The notes: generated by a model not told the origin, from the letters alone. Counted from the first letter of the stretch, positions 8,975-18,817 are shown. The stretch is DNA of 53,681 bases from Stenotrophomonas maltophilia (GCF_013464915.1 NZ_RAVT01000017.1:37238-90918), one strand, 5' to 3'. Program-made: numbers and translations.

Positions 8975-9003
8975 GGCAGAAACGACTTAATCCCCTCCGT
9001 CCC
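8975..9003 (-). repeat. REP core, copy 2 (5' flank of RAYT)
   Basis: The 29-bp core reads in the opposite orientation to copy 1 and is followed by ctttt. It overlaps the end of the minus-strand AraC gene and encodes that protein's last residues (GDGGD) and TAA stop at 8987-8989. A GTAG tetranucleotide lies a few bases before it (8966-8969). Confidence 0.85.
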
Positions 9004-9784
9004 CTTTTCCGTAGCGCGCAGGCGTCACCCCCATCTCGCGCTTGAACACGGCGATGAAGGCGCTGGGTGTGTCGTAGCCCATGGACAGCGCGACACTGAT
9101 CACCGGTTCGCCGGACAGCAGTCGTGGCAGCGCCAGCAGCACGCGCAGTCGTTGCCGCCATTGGCCCAGCGTCATGCCGGTTTCGGCCAGCCAGTGGCGG
9201 GCGAGGCTGCGGCTGGACAGACCGCTGCTGGCGGCCCAGTCGTCGATGCTGCGGTTGTCGTGCGGGGCGCGCGCCAGGGCGGCGGCGATACGGCGCAGGC
9301 GTCGGTCGCGCGGTTGCGGCAGGGCAAGCGGCAGCGGCGTGCTGGCGCTGATCTCATCGGCAATCACGCCGGCCAGGCGCTCCTGCGCAGCATCCAGCAC
9401 CCGATGGGGCCACTGCAGTGCACGAGCCGTCGCGGCCTGCAGCAGCGTACTGGGCTGGAAAATGCGTGGTGTCGCTGGCAGTTCCATGCAGGCCGAAGCG
9501 CTGAAGTACAGGCTCCAGCCATCGAAATCCTCTGCCTCCACCAGTGCGTGGGGCAGCGAGGGTGGTATCCATGCGACGTGCCCGGCCGGAAGCAGCCACT
9601 GCAGATCCCCGGCTTCGATGCGCAGCATGCCGTGGTGGACACCCAGCAGCTGGCCGCGCACATGCCGGTGGCGTGCTGTGCGGCGTCGTCCAGTTGCGCG
9701 CAGTTGCGACGACAGCACCGCAGGATCACCGCCGGCGTCCGCCAGGGTGGGATCGATCAACGCGGTGAATGTCTGATCTGCCAT
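8987..9784 (-). CDS. AraC-family transcriptional regulator
   Basis: The 265-aa DNA-binding regulator has an N-terminal cupin-like sensor (about 20-110, with HRHVRGQLLGVHHG and PPSLPHAL blocks) and a C-terminal pair of helix-turn-helix motifs. The second is the usual AraC signature, VALSMGYDTPSAFIAVFKREMGVTP (shown here only in part: GYDTPSAFIAVFKREMG). It is divergent from the 84-aa gene at 9862, and an inverted repeat covers its own start codon, suggesting autoregulation. Its last few codons and stop come from a REP insertion, so the native C-terminus may have been slightly different. Confidence 0.93.
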   Translation of the reverse strand: MADQTFTALIDPTLADAGGDPAVLSSQLRATGRRRTARHRHVRGQLLGVHHGMLRIEAGDLQWLLPAGHVAWIPPSLPHALVEAEDFDGWSLYFSASACMELPATPRIFQPSTLLQAATARALQWPHRVLDAAQERLAGVIADEISASTPLPLALPQPRDRRLRRIAAALARAPHDNRSIDDWAASSGLSSRSLARHWLAETGMTLGQWRQRLRVLLALPRLLSGEPVISVALSMGYDTPSAFIAVFKREMGVTPARYGKGDGGD

Positions 9785-9808
9785 ATCAATTGGCAGTTAT
9801 ACGGCAGA
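9777..9808. promoter_or_regulatory. Putative operator between AraC gene and the 84-aa gene
   Basis: CTGCCA-7 nt-TGGCAG is a perfect 6-bp inverted repeat (9778-9796), and a further half site GGCAGA follows at 9803-9808, giving repeated CTGCC/GGCAG boxes in an AT-richer island (ttatac). It overlaps the AraC start codon and lies 54 bp before the divergent gene. The role as an AraC-protein binding site is inferred. Confidence 0.45.
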
Positions 9809-9861
9809 TACGCCGGCTGCGGGGCGCCACACTGGCTTCCGATCCCAACGGAGTCTCATCC

Positions 9862-10116
9862 ATGCAGCCACACGACATCCTCCCCGACCATCAGAACGAC
9901 GTGCAGGTGAACGGCGTGACCGTGCGCAAGGGCAGCGTCGGTGCCTTCCTGGCCAGCGTCCGTGACTGGCAGGATCCCGCCAGCGATGATGCCGCCCGCG
10001 CCACTGCCGAAGCCGACCTGCGCGCGCTGCTGCCGGGCCTGCATGCGCTGGGCCTGTTCCAGGTGCTGATGGCGCACGATCCGGCCCTGCAACGCCTGAT
10101 CGATGGAGCGGCCTGA
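9862..10116 (+). CDS. Conserved hypothetical protein, 84 aa
   Basis: A small, soluble, acidic protein of 84 aa that I do not recognise. It begins MQPHDILPDHQNDVQVNGVT and has a charged middle (RDWQDPASDDAARATAEADL) followed by a hydrophobic helix-forming C-terminus. It has no signal peptide or membrane helix and no cysteine. It is transcribed divergently from the AraC regulator across a 77-bp gap with a palindromic site, so it is a likely target of that regulator. A strong hairpin ends the gene, so it is a single-gene transcript. Confidence 0.75.
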   Translation: MQPHDILPDHQNDVQVNGVTVRKGSVGAFLASVRDWQDPASDDAARATAEADLRALLPGLHALGLFQVLMAHDPALQRLIDGAA

Positions 10117-10121
10117 AACGA

Positions 10122-10148
10122 CCAAGGCCCGGACATGCCGGGCCTTGG
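10122..10148 (+). terminator. Hairpin terminator of the 84-aa gene
   Basis: ccaaggcccgg (10122-10132) pairs perfectly with ccgggccttgg (10138-10148) around acatg, starting 5 bp after the stop codon. No long T-run follows (cgtcatt). Confidence 0.65.
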
Positions 10149-10160
10149 CGTCATTGCAGG

Positions 10161-10189
10161 GGCAGAAACGACTTAATCCCCTCCGTCCC
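10161..10189 (-). repeat. REP core, copy 3
   Basis: Identical over 29 bp to the two REPs flanking the RAYT gene, same orientation as copy 2, followed by ctttttc. It lies between the 84-aa gene terminator and the stop codon of the TonB-domain lipoprotein (10199), about 1.2 kb from the RAYT gene. Confidence 0.85.
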
Positions 10190-10198
10190 CTTTTTCGT

Positions 10199-11203
10199 TC
10201 AGTTGTTGCCCGGCGCGAACACCAGCGTACGGCGGGTGGTCACCGGCGCGCTGACCGGCTCGAAGCGCCAGCGCTTCACGGCGTTCAGGGCCTCACGGTC
10301 GAACACGCGTCCCGGCGTCGCGCGCAGCACGCGAGCGTTCACCACCGAGCCGTCGGTGCCGACGGTGATCTCCACCAGCACTTCGCCCGAGGTTCCCGAG
10401 CGCAGGGCTTCGCCCGGATAGCGCGGCGCCGGTGTGCTGACCGGGCGCAGGGTGGGCGCTGCAGGTGCGGCGGCCTGGCGTGCGGCGCTGGCCTGCTGGG
10501 CGGCAGCCTGCTGCTGCTTCTGCTCGGCCTCACGACGGGCGGCGGCCTGGCGCTCGGCCTCCTGGCGCTCGTTGTCGCGGCGCGCGGCATCCTGCTGCGC
10601 GGCAATCTGCCTGGCGGCGTCGGCTTCCTTGGCGCGCTGCTCGGTCAGGCGCTGCTGCTCGGTCTGCTGCTTGCTGCGGTCCTCGGCGTCCTTCTTGGCC
10701 TTCTCGGCTTCGGCTTCGGTGCGCTTGGCCGCGTTCTGCACGCCCTTGGCCAGCCCGTCCTTCAGGCGCGGCAGCGCCGGCGCGGAGGCATCCACCTTCT
10801 CGATCAACGCCACCAGGCGCTGTGCTTCGGTGTAGTCCTCGCGGCCCAGGTGCTGCTCGGCAGCGATCAGGGTGTAGGGCAGCAGGTCGGTCAGCGCGCT
10901 CTTCACCGAGGCGTCGTCCGGGGTCTTGTCACGCAGGGCAAGGTAGTACTCGATGGCGTTGTCGCCGGCCGGCGCGTACATGCGGTTCTCGCGCAGCGCC
11001 TGGCTGGCCGACTCGCGCAGCTGCTCGGTGCCCATCGACTGCACCTTGGCAGCGACCGCCGGTGCGGCGGGTGCAGCAGCGGCAGGCGCCGTGGCGGCAG
11101 CGGGCGCTGCGGATTCTTCCTTGCCCGAGCAGGCGGCCAGTGCCAGTGCCAGGGCAACCGGCAGCCACCGGCGCGCGGCGGTGATCGTTGAGACGTGCGA
11201 CAT
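10199..11203 (-). CDS. Lipoprotein with coiled coil and TonB C-terminal domain
   Basis: The 334-aa envelope protein starts with a lipoprotein signal (LALAAC, Cys25) and an Ala/Pro-rich linker, then a helical segment (about 60-145) and a long Ala/Glu/Gln/Lys/Arg coiled coil (about 150-245). It ends with a TonB-type C-terminal domain (about 256-334: PRYPGEALRSGTSGEVLVEI, then DREALNAVKRWRFEP). Canonical TonB is anchored by an N-terminal membrane helix; here a lipid anchor takes its place. No ExbB/ExbD partner is nearby. GAGGGGAGCAGG precedes the ATG. Exact role (energy coupling or envelope scaffold) is unclear. Confidence 0.85.
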   Translation of the reverse strand: MSHVSTITAARRWLPVALALALAACSGKEESAAPAAATAPAAAAPAAPAVAAKVQSMGTEQLRESASQALRENRMYAPAGDNAIEYYLALRDKTPDDASVKSALTDLLPYTLIAAEQHLGREDYTEAQRLVALIEKVDASAPALPRLKDGLAKGVQNAAKRTEAEAEKAKKDAEDRSKQQTEQQRLTEQRAKEADAARQIAAQQDAARRDNERQEAERQAAARREAEQKQQQAAAQQASAARQAAAPAAPTLRPVSTPAPRYPGEALRSGTSGEVLVEITVGTDGSVVNARVLRATPGRVFDREALNAVKRWRFEPVSAPVTTRRTLVFAPGNN

Positions 11204-11330
11204 CCTGCTCCCCTCTAGAAGACGACGTGACGTAAATCATTGATATGCATGGCCGGGACCTGCGGTCCGGGCACGGAACGATGACGTTTCCCGACGCCAC
11301 CGCCGGCAACGGCGAGGGTGCAATCTAGCA

Positions 11331-11368
11331 TCCCGGCCACCGCCGCGCGCAAGGGGCGGTGGCCGGGA
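11331..11368 (-). terminator. 14-bp hairpin after the UPF0114 gene
   Basis: tcccggccaccgcc (11331-11344) and ggcggtggccggga (11355-11368) are exact reverse complements around a 10-nt loop. A second hairpin, gcggcgg/ccgccgc, lies at 11375-11393. Both sit between the UPF0114 stop (11405) and the TonB-domain gene, consistent with ending the UPF0114 transcript. Confidence 0.55.
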
Positions 11369-11404
11369 CGCGCAGCGGCGGTCATGCCGCCGCCGGCGAC
11401 GAGA

Positions 11405-12025
11405 TCAGTGTTCGTGCGCCTTGTCGTGCGACTTGCTGTGGCTGTTGGACATCAGCTTGTCGGTCCAGGCGATGCCGATCGCCGACAGGATGAACACGCA
11501 GTGGATGATGGTCTGCCACAGCACGCCATCCGGAGTGAAGGTCGAGCAGGTCTGCTCGCCGATGTTGGCTGCGGCCGATGCCATTCGTTCCGGCGGGCAC
11601 AGCGGGATGCCGTTCAGTGCACCACTGGCGATGAAGGTCTTCAGCAGGTGGATCGAGGAGATGCCGATGATCGCCATCGCCAGCTTCACCTTCAGCACGC
11701 TGGCGTTGACGTGGCTCAGCCACTCCGGCTGGTCCGGGTGGCCTTCCAGGCGCAGGCGCGAGACGAAGGTCTCGTAGCCGCCGACGATCACCATCACCAG
11801 CAGGTTGGAGATCATCACCACGTCGATCAGGCCCAGCACGATCAGCATGATCTGCTGTTCGCCCATGGTGGCCGAATGCGAGATCAGGTGCCACAGTTCC
11901 TTGCCGAACAGGAACACATAGACGCACTGCGCCACGATCAGGCCCAGGTACAGCGGCAGCTGCAGCCAGCGCGAGGCGAAGATCAGCGTGGACAGCGGGG
12001 AGAGCGGCGGGCGGTTTGCACTCAT
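11405..12025 (-). CDS. UPF0114 (YqhA-like) membrane protein
   Basis: The 206-aa inner-membrane protein has about four helices: one near the N-terminus ([20 protein letters not shown]), [38 protein letters not shown] and [19 protein letters not shown]. The motif [20 protein letters not shown] and the helix order match UPF0114. The C-terminus is His-rich (KSHDKAHEH). Function is unknown. The start at 12025 is the ATG that begins the family-like N-terminus; an upstream in-frame start would add 20 poorly conserved residues. Confidence 0.88.
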   Translation of the reverse strand: MSANRPPLSPLSTLIFASRWLQLPLYLGLIVAQCVYVFLFGKELWHLISHSATMGEQQIMLIVLGLIDVVMISNLLVMVIVGGYETFVSRLRLEGHPDQPEWLSHVNASVLKVKLAMAIIGISSIHLLKTFIASGALNGIPLCPPERMASAAANIGEQTCSTFTPDGVLWQTIIHCVFILSAIGIAWTDKLMSNSHSKSHDKAHEH

Positions 12026-12137
12026 GCGGAGGATGCTGCGTTGCGGGGGAGAGGCGAGGTTACCGGCCTGCCGTGACGGTGCCAACCCAACTCACGCACT
12101 AGACTTCAGGTTCCTTTCCGCACCCCGAGCCGCCGCC

Positions 12138-12827
12138 ATGATCGACCTGTATTACTGGCCCACCCCGAACGGCCACAAAGTGACCCTGCTGCTGGAAGAA
12201 GCCGGACTGGAGTACCGCATCCACCCGGTCAACATCGGCTCGGGCGACCAGTTCAAGCCGGAATTCCTCGCGATCTCGCCGAACAACAAGATGCCGGCCA
12301 TCGTCGACCATGCCCCGGCCGATGGCGGTGCTCCCCAGAGCGTGTTCGAATCCGGCGCGATCCTGCTGTACCTGGCTGAAAAGACCGGCCGGTTCCTGCC
12401 CAGCGACCCGCGCGGCCGCGTCACCACCCTGGAGTGGCTGTTCTGGCAGATGGCCGGCCTGGGCCCGATGAGCGGCCAGATGGGCCACTTCAATGTGTAC
12501 GCACCGGAGAAGATCCCGTATGCCATCGAGCGCTATGACAACGAAGTGCGCCGCCTGCACGGAGTGATGGACAAGCGCCTGGCCCAGCACGCTTTCCTGG
12601 CTGGCGACGAGTACACCATCGCCGACATGGCCAGCTACCCGTGGATCGGCGCCTACGACAAGCTGCCGGTGGATTTCACCGCGTTCCCGAACCTCAAGCG
12701 CTGGCATGAAGCCATTGCCGCACGCCCGGCCACCCAGCGTGCCTATGCCCTGCGCCAGCAGGTGAACCCCAACGCCGGCAAGCCGCTCAGCGACGAGGAG
12801 CGCAAGCACCTGTTCGGCCAGCGCTGA
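12138..12827 (+). CDS. yfcG: Glutathione transferase / disulfide-bond oxidoreductase YfcG
   Basis: The 229-aa cytosolic protein follows Escherichia coli YfcG closely along its length, with PTPNGHKVTLLLEEAGLEYR at the N-terminus, ISPNNKMPAIVDH, FESGAILLYLAEKTG, and the all-alpha domain with LEWLFWQMAGLGPM. Nu-class enzymes of this type use bound glutathione to reduce disulfides and peroxides. The active region Thr-Pro-Asn-Gly near residue 9 is present and there is no catalytic Cys there. The start is the only ATG that gives the family N-terminus. It is probably a single-gene unit. Confidence 0.92.
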   Translation: MIDLYYWPTPNGHKVTLLLEEAGLEYRIHPVNIGSGDQFKPEFLAISPNNKMPAIVDHAPADGGAPQSVFESGAILLYLAEKTGRFLPSDPRGRVTTLEWLFWQMAGLGPMSGQMGHFNVYAPEKIPYAIERYDNEVRRLHGVMDKRLAQHAFLAGDEYTIADMASYPWIGAYDKLPVDFTAFPNLKRWHEAIAARPATQRAYALRQQVNPNAGKPLSDEERKHLFGQR

Positions 12828-15173
<2,346 letters not shown>

Positions 15174-15198
15174 TCCAGCAACGGGAAGGAGCCCGCCG

Positions 15199-15714
15199 AT
15201 GACCCTGCCACCGCCGATTCCCGCCCATGACCCGGCATCCGCCGGTTGGTGGTGCCGCCACTGGCGTTGGGCGATGCCGTTGACGGTGGTGCTGGTGCTG
15301 GGTGGGGCCGGTGGCGTGGTGACCTGGAGCGTGCTGCGCTGGAGCGAGGCGGCACGCGAGAGCCCGCCGATGCGCGAGGCGTTGCGCCGCGCGGGCTGCA
15401 GCATCGAACTGGTGGAAGCCTTCGGCGAGCCGCTGCATATTGAATCGATGCCACTGGGCAGCATGCAGACTGCGATCAACGGCCAGCGTGATGTCGGCCT
15501 GACCGTGGCCCTGGAAGGACCGCACGCGCATGGGCGGTTGTTCGTGCAGGGCACCCGTCGCGATGACGTGTGGGACTACCCGGTGATGTACGTGCTGGGC
15601 GAGGACAAGCAGACCTTCGACCTGACGGCGCTGGATGACGACGAGGCCGCGCAGGAGTGCGAGCTGCAGGCCTGCCGTGATCGTGGCGAATGCCCGCTGA
15701 CCGCCGCGTTGTGA
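15199..15714 (+). CDS. Membrane-anchored Coa1-like protein
   Basis: The 171-aa protein has one N-terminal membrane helix (about 24-46, AMPLTVVLVLGGAGGVVTW) and a periplasmic domain. The sequence MREALRRAGCSIELVEAFGE followed by a Gly-rich strand segment (RLFVQGTRRDDVWDY) resembles the Coa1 family of cytochrome oxidase assembly factors, where a short helix leads into a beta-sheet. No oxidase genes are nearby, so the functional label is weak. The C-terminus has three Cys (ECELQACRDRGECP). The start is backed by AAGGAG. It follows the dipeptidyl peptidase gene by 25 bp. Confidence 0.7.
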   Translation: MTLPPPIPAHDPASAGWWCRHWRWAMPLTVVLVLGGAGGVVTWSVLRWSEAARESPPMREALRRAGCSIELVEAFGEPLHIESMPLGSMQTAINGQRDVGLTVALEGPHAHGRLFVQGTRRDDVWDYPVMYVLGEDKQTFDLTALDDDEAAQECELQACRDRGECPLTAAL

Positions 15715-15740
15715 GCTCCGAAGGCAGGCGACTGAGGGAC

Positions 15741-15899
15741 GTCGACTGGGTAGAGTCGACTGGGTAGAGTCGACTGTTAGTCGACTGCTCTTCGATCAGA
15801 TAGCGAAACCCCCGCGCTGCGCGCGATAGTCGACTGCTCTTCGATCAGATAGCGAAACCCCCGCGCTGCGCGCGATAGTCGACTGACAGTCGACTCTAC
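15741..15899. repeat. Composite tandem repeat with inverted GTAG ends
   Basis: Three layers are visible in this 300-bp gene-free gap. First, a 14-bp unit gtcgactgggtaga is repeated about 2.6 times (15741-15776). Second, a 49-bp unit (15778-15826, 15827-15875) is repeated exactly twice, each containing agtcgactgctcttcgatca and ending in gcgctgcgcgcga. Third, the block is bounded by gggtagagtcgactg on the left and its reverse complement cagtcgactctaccc on the right. It looks like an expanded member of the GTAG palindrome family. No gene lies here. Confidence 0.85.
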
Positions 15900-16014
15900 C
15901 CCCGCCGGGTTTCCGCGGAGCCCGGCCGCACAACCAGCCCGCCATGACTTCCCGCCGATTGTCGCCATCGCCGTGAGCGCGTAGGGTGCGGGCAACCCTG
16001 TCCTGGAGTGCACC

Positions 16015-17814
16015 ATGAAGCCGATTGCATTGGCCGTTGCCCTGGCCCTGAGCGCCGCCCCGTTGCTGTCCGCACCGCCGGCGCTGGCGGCACCCGCTGC
16101 CAAGGCCGCGACTCCCGCCAGCCCGGCCTGGGTCGCCCGCAGCAATGCGCTGGCGCAGATCCTGCTCGATGCCCAGGGCCCGTTCCAGCCGGAGGAAACC
16201 GGCTTCTTCGGCGTTCCTGGCTATGACGACAAGGTGGCCGACCTCGGCCCGGACAACGGCAAGCGCTACCGCGCTGCCATGGCCAAGGCCCGCGACGAAC
16301 TGAAGGCGAAGCTGGCCACCGAAAAGGATCCCAACGTCCGCCAGGACCTGGAGATCATGATCCATGCCGCCAACCAGAACATCGAAGGCAGCGAGCTCAA
16401 CGAGAAGTACCTGCTGCCGTGGAGCGACGCCCCGCAGACGGTGTTCAGCGGCCTCAACCTGCTGCTGTCCGACCAGGTGCCGGCCGAACGCCGGGCCAAG
16501 GCGCTCGACCGCCTCAAGGCCTATGCCGGCCTGCAGCCGGGCGGTACCGCCTTCACCACGCTGGCGCGCCAGCGCTACGAGGAACGGCTGAAGGACAGCA
16601 GCCTGCTGCAGCCGACGAAGATTGAAGTGCAGCAGTCGCTGGACAACGTCGAGACCTACGTCACCGGCATCGAGTCGCTGCTGAAGAAGTACCAGATCGC
16701 CGGCGCCGATGAGGCGATGAAGACCCTGGCCGGGCAGATGAAGGACTACGCCGCCTGGACCCGCAAGGAGGTGCTGCCGAAGGCACGTACCGATGCACGC
16801 CTGCCGGCGCCGCTGTATGCCTACCAGCTCAAGCAGGTCGGCATCGACATCGATCCGAAGCTGCTGATGCAGCGTGCGCAGCTGGAGTTCATGGAAACCC
16901 GCTCGGCGATGCAGCAGCTGGCACCGCTGGTGGTGAAGGACAAGGGCCTGAAGGTGGCCGACCCGAGCGACCCGGTGGCGGTGATCCGTGCGCTGAAGGC
17001 CGACAAGATCGCCGACGACCATCTGGAAGGCCACTACCGCAAGGTGATCGATGCGATCGATCCGCTGATCCGCGAACACGCCATCGTCGACGTGCCCAAG
17101 CGCGCCATGCAGATGCGCCTGGGTTCGGCCGCCGAGAGTGCTGCGAGCCCGGCGCCGCACTTCCTGCCGGCGCCGCTGGTGAACAACACCGGGCAGCAGG
17201 GCACCTTCGTGCTGCCGCTGGGCAACCCGGCCGCTGGCCCGGGCGCGCAGTACGACGACTTCAACTTCGGTGCGGCAGCGTGGACGCTGAGCGCGCACGA
17301 AGGCCGCCCGGGGCACGAGCTGCAGTTCACCGCCATGGTCGAGCGCGGCGTGTCGCTGGCGCGCACCATGTTCGCGTTCAATTCGGTGAACGTGGAAGGC
17401 TGGGCGCTGTATGCCGAAGCCGAGATGGTGCCGTACGAGCCGCTGGACGGGCAGATGATCGCCCTGCAGTTCCGCCTGCTGCGCGCGGCGCGCGCGATGC
17501 TCGACCCGATGCTCAATCTCGGCCTGACCGACCGTGCCAACGGCGAGCGCGTGCTGATGGAGCAGGTCGGCCTGTCCAAGGCGATGGCCACCCAGGAACT
17601 GGACCGCTACATGGTGCGCATGCCGGGCCAGGCCGGCAGCTACTTCTACGGCTACACCCGCATCCTGGAACTGCGCATGCAGACCGAGCTGGCGCTGGGC
17701 GCGAAGTTCGACCGCCTGGTGTTCAACAACTTCCTGCTCGACCAGGGCCTGCTGCCGCCGGACCAGCTGGCTGACGCAGTGAACAAGGTGTTCGTGCCGA
17801 AGTACAAGCGCTGA
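16015..17814 (+). CDS. DUF885 family metallopeptidase-like protein
   Basis: The 599-aa exported protein has a signal peptide (about 1-25, ending PALA) and a helical DUF885 domain covering the rest. The family zinc-site motif HEGxPGH is seen as HEGRPGHE at residues 428-435, with VEGWALYAEAE about 30 residues on, where a glutamate probably completes the site. This arrangement resembles carboxypeptidase Taq-like metallopeptidases, but activity is not established for most members. The MKPIALAVALALS start gives a clean signal peptide. It is separated from the upstream gene by a repeat block and followed by a paired palindrome. Confidence 0.9.
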   Translation: MKPIALAVALALSAAPLLSAPPALAAPAAKAATPASPAWVARSNALAQILLDAQGPFQPEETGFFGVPGYDDKVADLGPDNGKRYRAAMAKARDELKAKLATEKDPNVRQDLEIMIHAANQNIEGSELNEKYLLPWSDAPQTVFSGLNLLLSDQVPAERRAKALDRLKAYAGLQPGGTAFTTLARQRYEERLKDSSLLQPTKIEVQQSLDNVETYVTGIESLLKKYQIAGADEAMKTLAGQMKDYAAWTRKEVLPKARTDARLPAPLYAYQLKQVGIDIDPKLLMQRAQLEFMETRSAMQQLAPLVVKDKGLKVADPSDPVAVIRALKADKIADDHLEGHYRKVIDAIDPLIREHAIVDVPKRAMQMRLGSAAESAASPAPHFLPAPLVNNTGQQGTFVLPLGNPAAGPGAQYDDFNFGAAAWTLSAHEGRPGHELQFTAMVERGVSLARTMFAFNSVNVEGWALYAEAEMVPYEPLDGQMIALQFRLLRAARAMLDPMLNLGLTDRANGERVLMEQVGLSKAMATQELDRYMVRMPGQAGSYFYGYTRILELRMQTELALGAKFDRLVFNNFLLDQGLLPPDQLADAVNKVFVPKYKR

Positions 17815-17824
17815 GCATCAGCGG

Positions 17825-17900
17825 GTAGTGCCGGCCGCTGGCCGGCATTCTCTGGGCGTTGGACAGGTTCATGAGATTGCCGGCCAGCGGCCGGCACTAC
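17825..17900. repeat. Paired GTAG palindromes, inverted (gccggc core)
   Basis: gtagtgccggccgctggccg (start of 17825-17846) is matched by the reverse orientation element ending ccggcactac (17879-17900). The two copies are inverted repeats of each other and each is itself palindromic. They lie between two convergent genes (ends 17814 and 17920), a position suited to a two-way terminator or mRNA stabiliser. Confidence 0.88.
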
Positions 17901-17919
17901 CGGCGGTGACCCGGGACGG

Positions 17920-18384
17920 TCACCGCTGCGGTTGCGGCGTGATCACCTGTGTCGGCAACCGCGCCGGCGGTGCCGGGTTCGGCACCCAGATCGCGACACC
18001 GGCGGCGCGCTTCTGCGTGGTCGGAATCCCGATGCCGACGCCGCCACCGACATGCGAGCCGAACGTGCCGGCGCCTACCGACATGCCTACCGGCGAACCG
18101 CTGCTGCCCACGCCCATCAGTACCACGCCATTGGCGCCGAGCGCGGCGGCCTCGCGCTTCAGGCGGGCCACGGCGGCATCGGTCTGGCCCTGGGTGCCGA
18201 AGCCGACGGCGGAGGCCGATTCCAGCTGGGCGATTTCCTGGGAGCCGGCCGGTGGCGTCGAATAGATCTGCACCAGCGCCGGATCGATCGGTGCGCGGGC
18301 GCGGCCCAGCATCACCTTGGAGGTGCTGGCACAGCCGGCGGCGACCAGCAGGATGGCCGCCAACGCGGCCCAACGGATGTTCAT
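17920..18384 (-). CDS. Small lipoprotein of unknown function
   Basis: The 154-aa protein has a lipoprotein signal (ILLVAAGC, Cys19), then a short mature domain. Residues about 50-95 (SASAVGFGTQGQTDAAVARL then KREAAALGANGVVLMGVG) resemble the alpha/beta repeat seen in YbjQ-like and DUF4156-like lipoproteins, where an Ala-rich helix precedes a GANGV strand. The following stretch is Gly/Ser-rich. I do not assign a function. It faces the DUF885 gene across the palindrome pair and is divergent from the 82-aa membrane protein. Confidence 0.75.
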   Translation of the reverse strand: MNIRWAALAAILLVAAGCASTSKVMLGRARAPIDPALVQIYSTPPAGSQEIAQLESASAVGFGTQGQTDAAVARLKREAAALGANGVVLMGVGSSGSPVGMSVGAGTFGSHVGGGVGIGIPTTQKRAAGVAIWVPNPAPPARLPTQVITPQPQR

Positions 18385-18568
18385 GGCACGACCCCTGTAG
18401 GACTGGTTGCGATCATCGGCGGGCCACTCTGAATCGGCGCCAACACCCGGGCCATGGCACGCACGGCAGCACGCTAGCACGGTGCGGGTGACAGCCCCGC
18501 CAATGGCAGTAGGCGGCGGCAGCGGGAACGTCTATGGTGGGGCCAGGAACCAACTGCGGGAGAGCGGC

Positions 18569-18817
18569 ATGGGTGTGATCAGTCTGTTGTGGGGCGTATT
18601 GGCGCTGTTGTGGATGATCCTCGCGTTGATTCCGCTGCTGGGCTGGGGCAACTGGTTCCTGATCCCGTTCGCCGCGGTCGGCGCGGTGATCGCCGCGCTG
18701 GGCATCCTGTTCACCCATCCGAGCAAGCGTGGCCGGGCCTGGGCCGGGCTGGTCCTGAACGGCATCGTGGTGGTGGTCGGCATCCTCCGTCTTGGCCTGG
18801 GCGGCGGCGTGGTCTGA
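18569..18817 (+). CDS. Small membrane protein, 82 aa
   Basis: The protein is almost wholly hydrophobic, with three likely membrane helices (about 3-22, 27-48 and 58-80) separated by a short basic loop, HPSKRGRAW. GGGAGAG precedes the ATG. The loop-and-helix arrangement resembles DUF4190-like proteins, but the match is too short to name. It is divergent from the lipoprotein at 17920 and 121 bp upstream of the bestrophin-like gene. Confidence 0.7.
   Translation: MGVISLLWGVLALLWMILALIPLLGWGNWFLIPFAAVGAVIAALGILFTHPSKRGRAWAGLVLNGIVVVVGILRLGLGGGVV

Larger units (their letters stand above)
8156..9010 (-). mobile_element. RAYT/REP unit (REPtron-like)
   Basis: A single REP-associated tyrosine transposase gene is framed by two inverted copies of a 29-bp REP core (8163-8191 and 8975-9003), each next to an A or T run (8156-8162 and 9005-9008). 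The left boundary is 5 bp after the ABC permease stop and the right boundary lies within the 3' end of the AraC gene. RAYTs are domesticated IS200/IS605-like enzymes that process REPs; that this one acts on these REPs is inferred from the arrangement. Confidence 0.75.

Noticed and set aside
15778..15875. Possible CRISPR array (two identical 49-bp units)
   Set aside because: There are no spacers between units, only two full copies, and no cas genes in the window. It fits a tandem duplication within a palindrome family.
17825..17900. Coding sequence across the GTAG palindromes (for example in-frame upstream extensions of the DUF418 and RlaP-like genes)
   Set aside because: The same palindromes read in several frames give similar short peptides ([15 protein letters not shown]) at unrelated genes, showing they are repeats rather than real N-termini.
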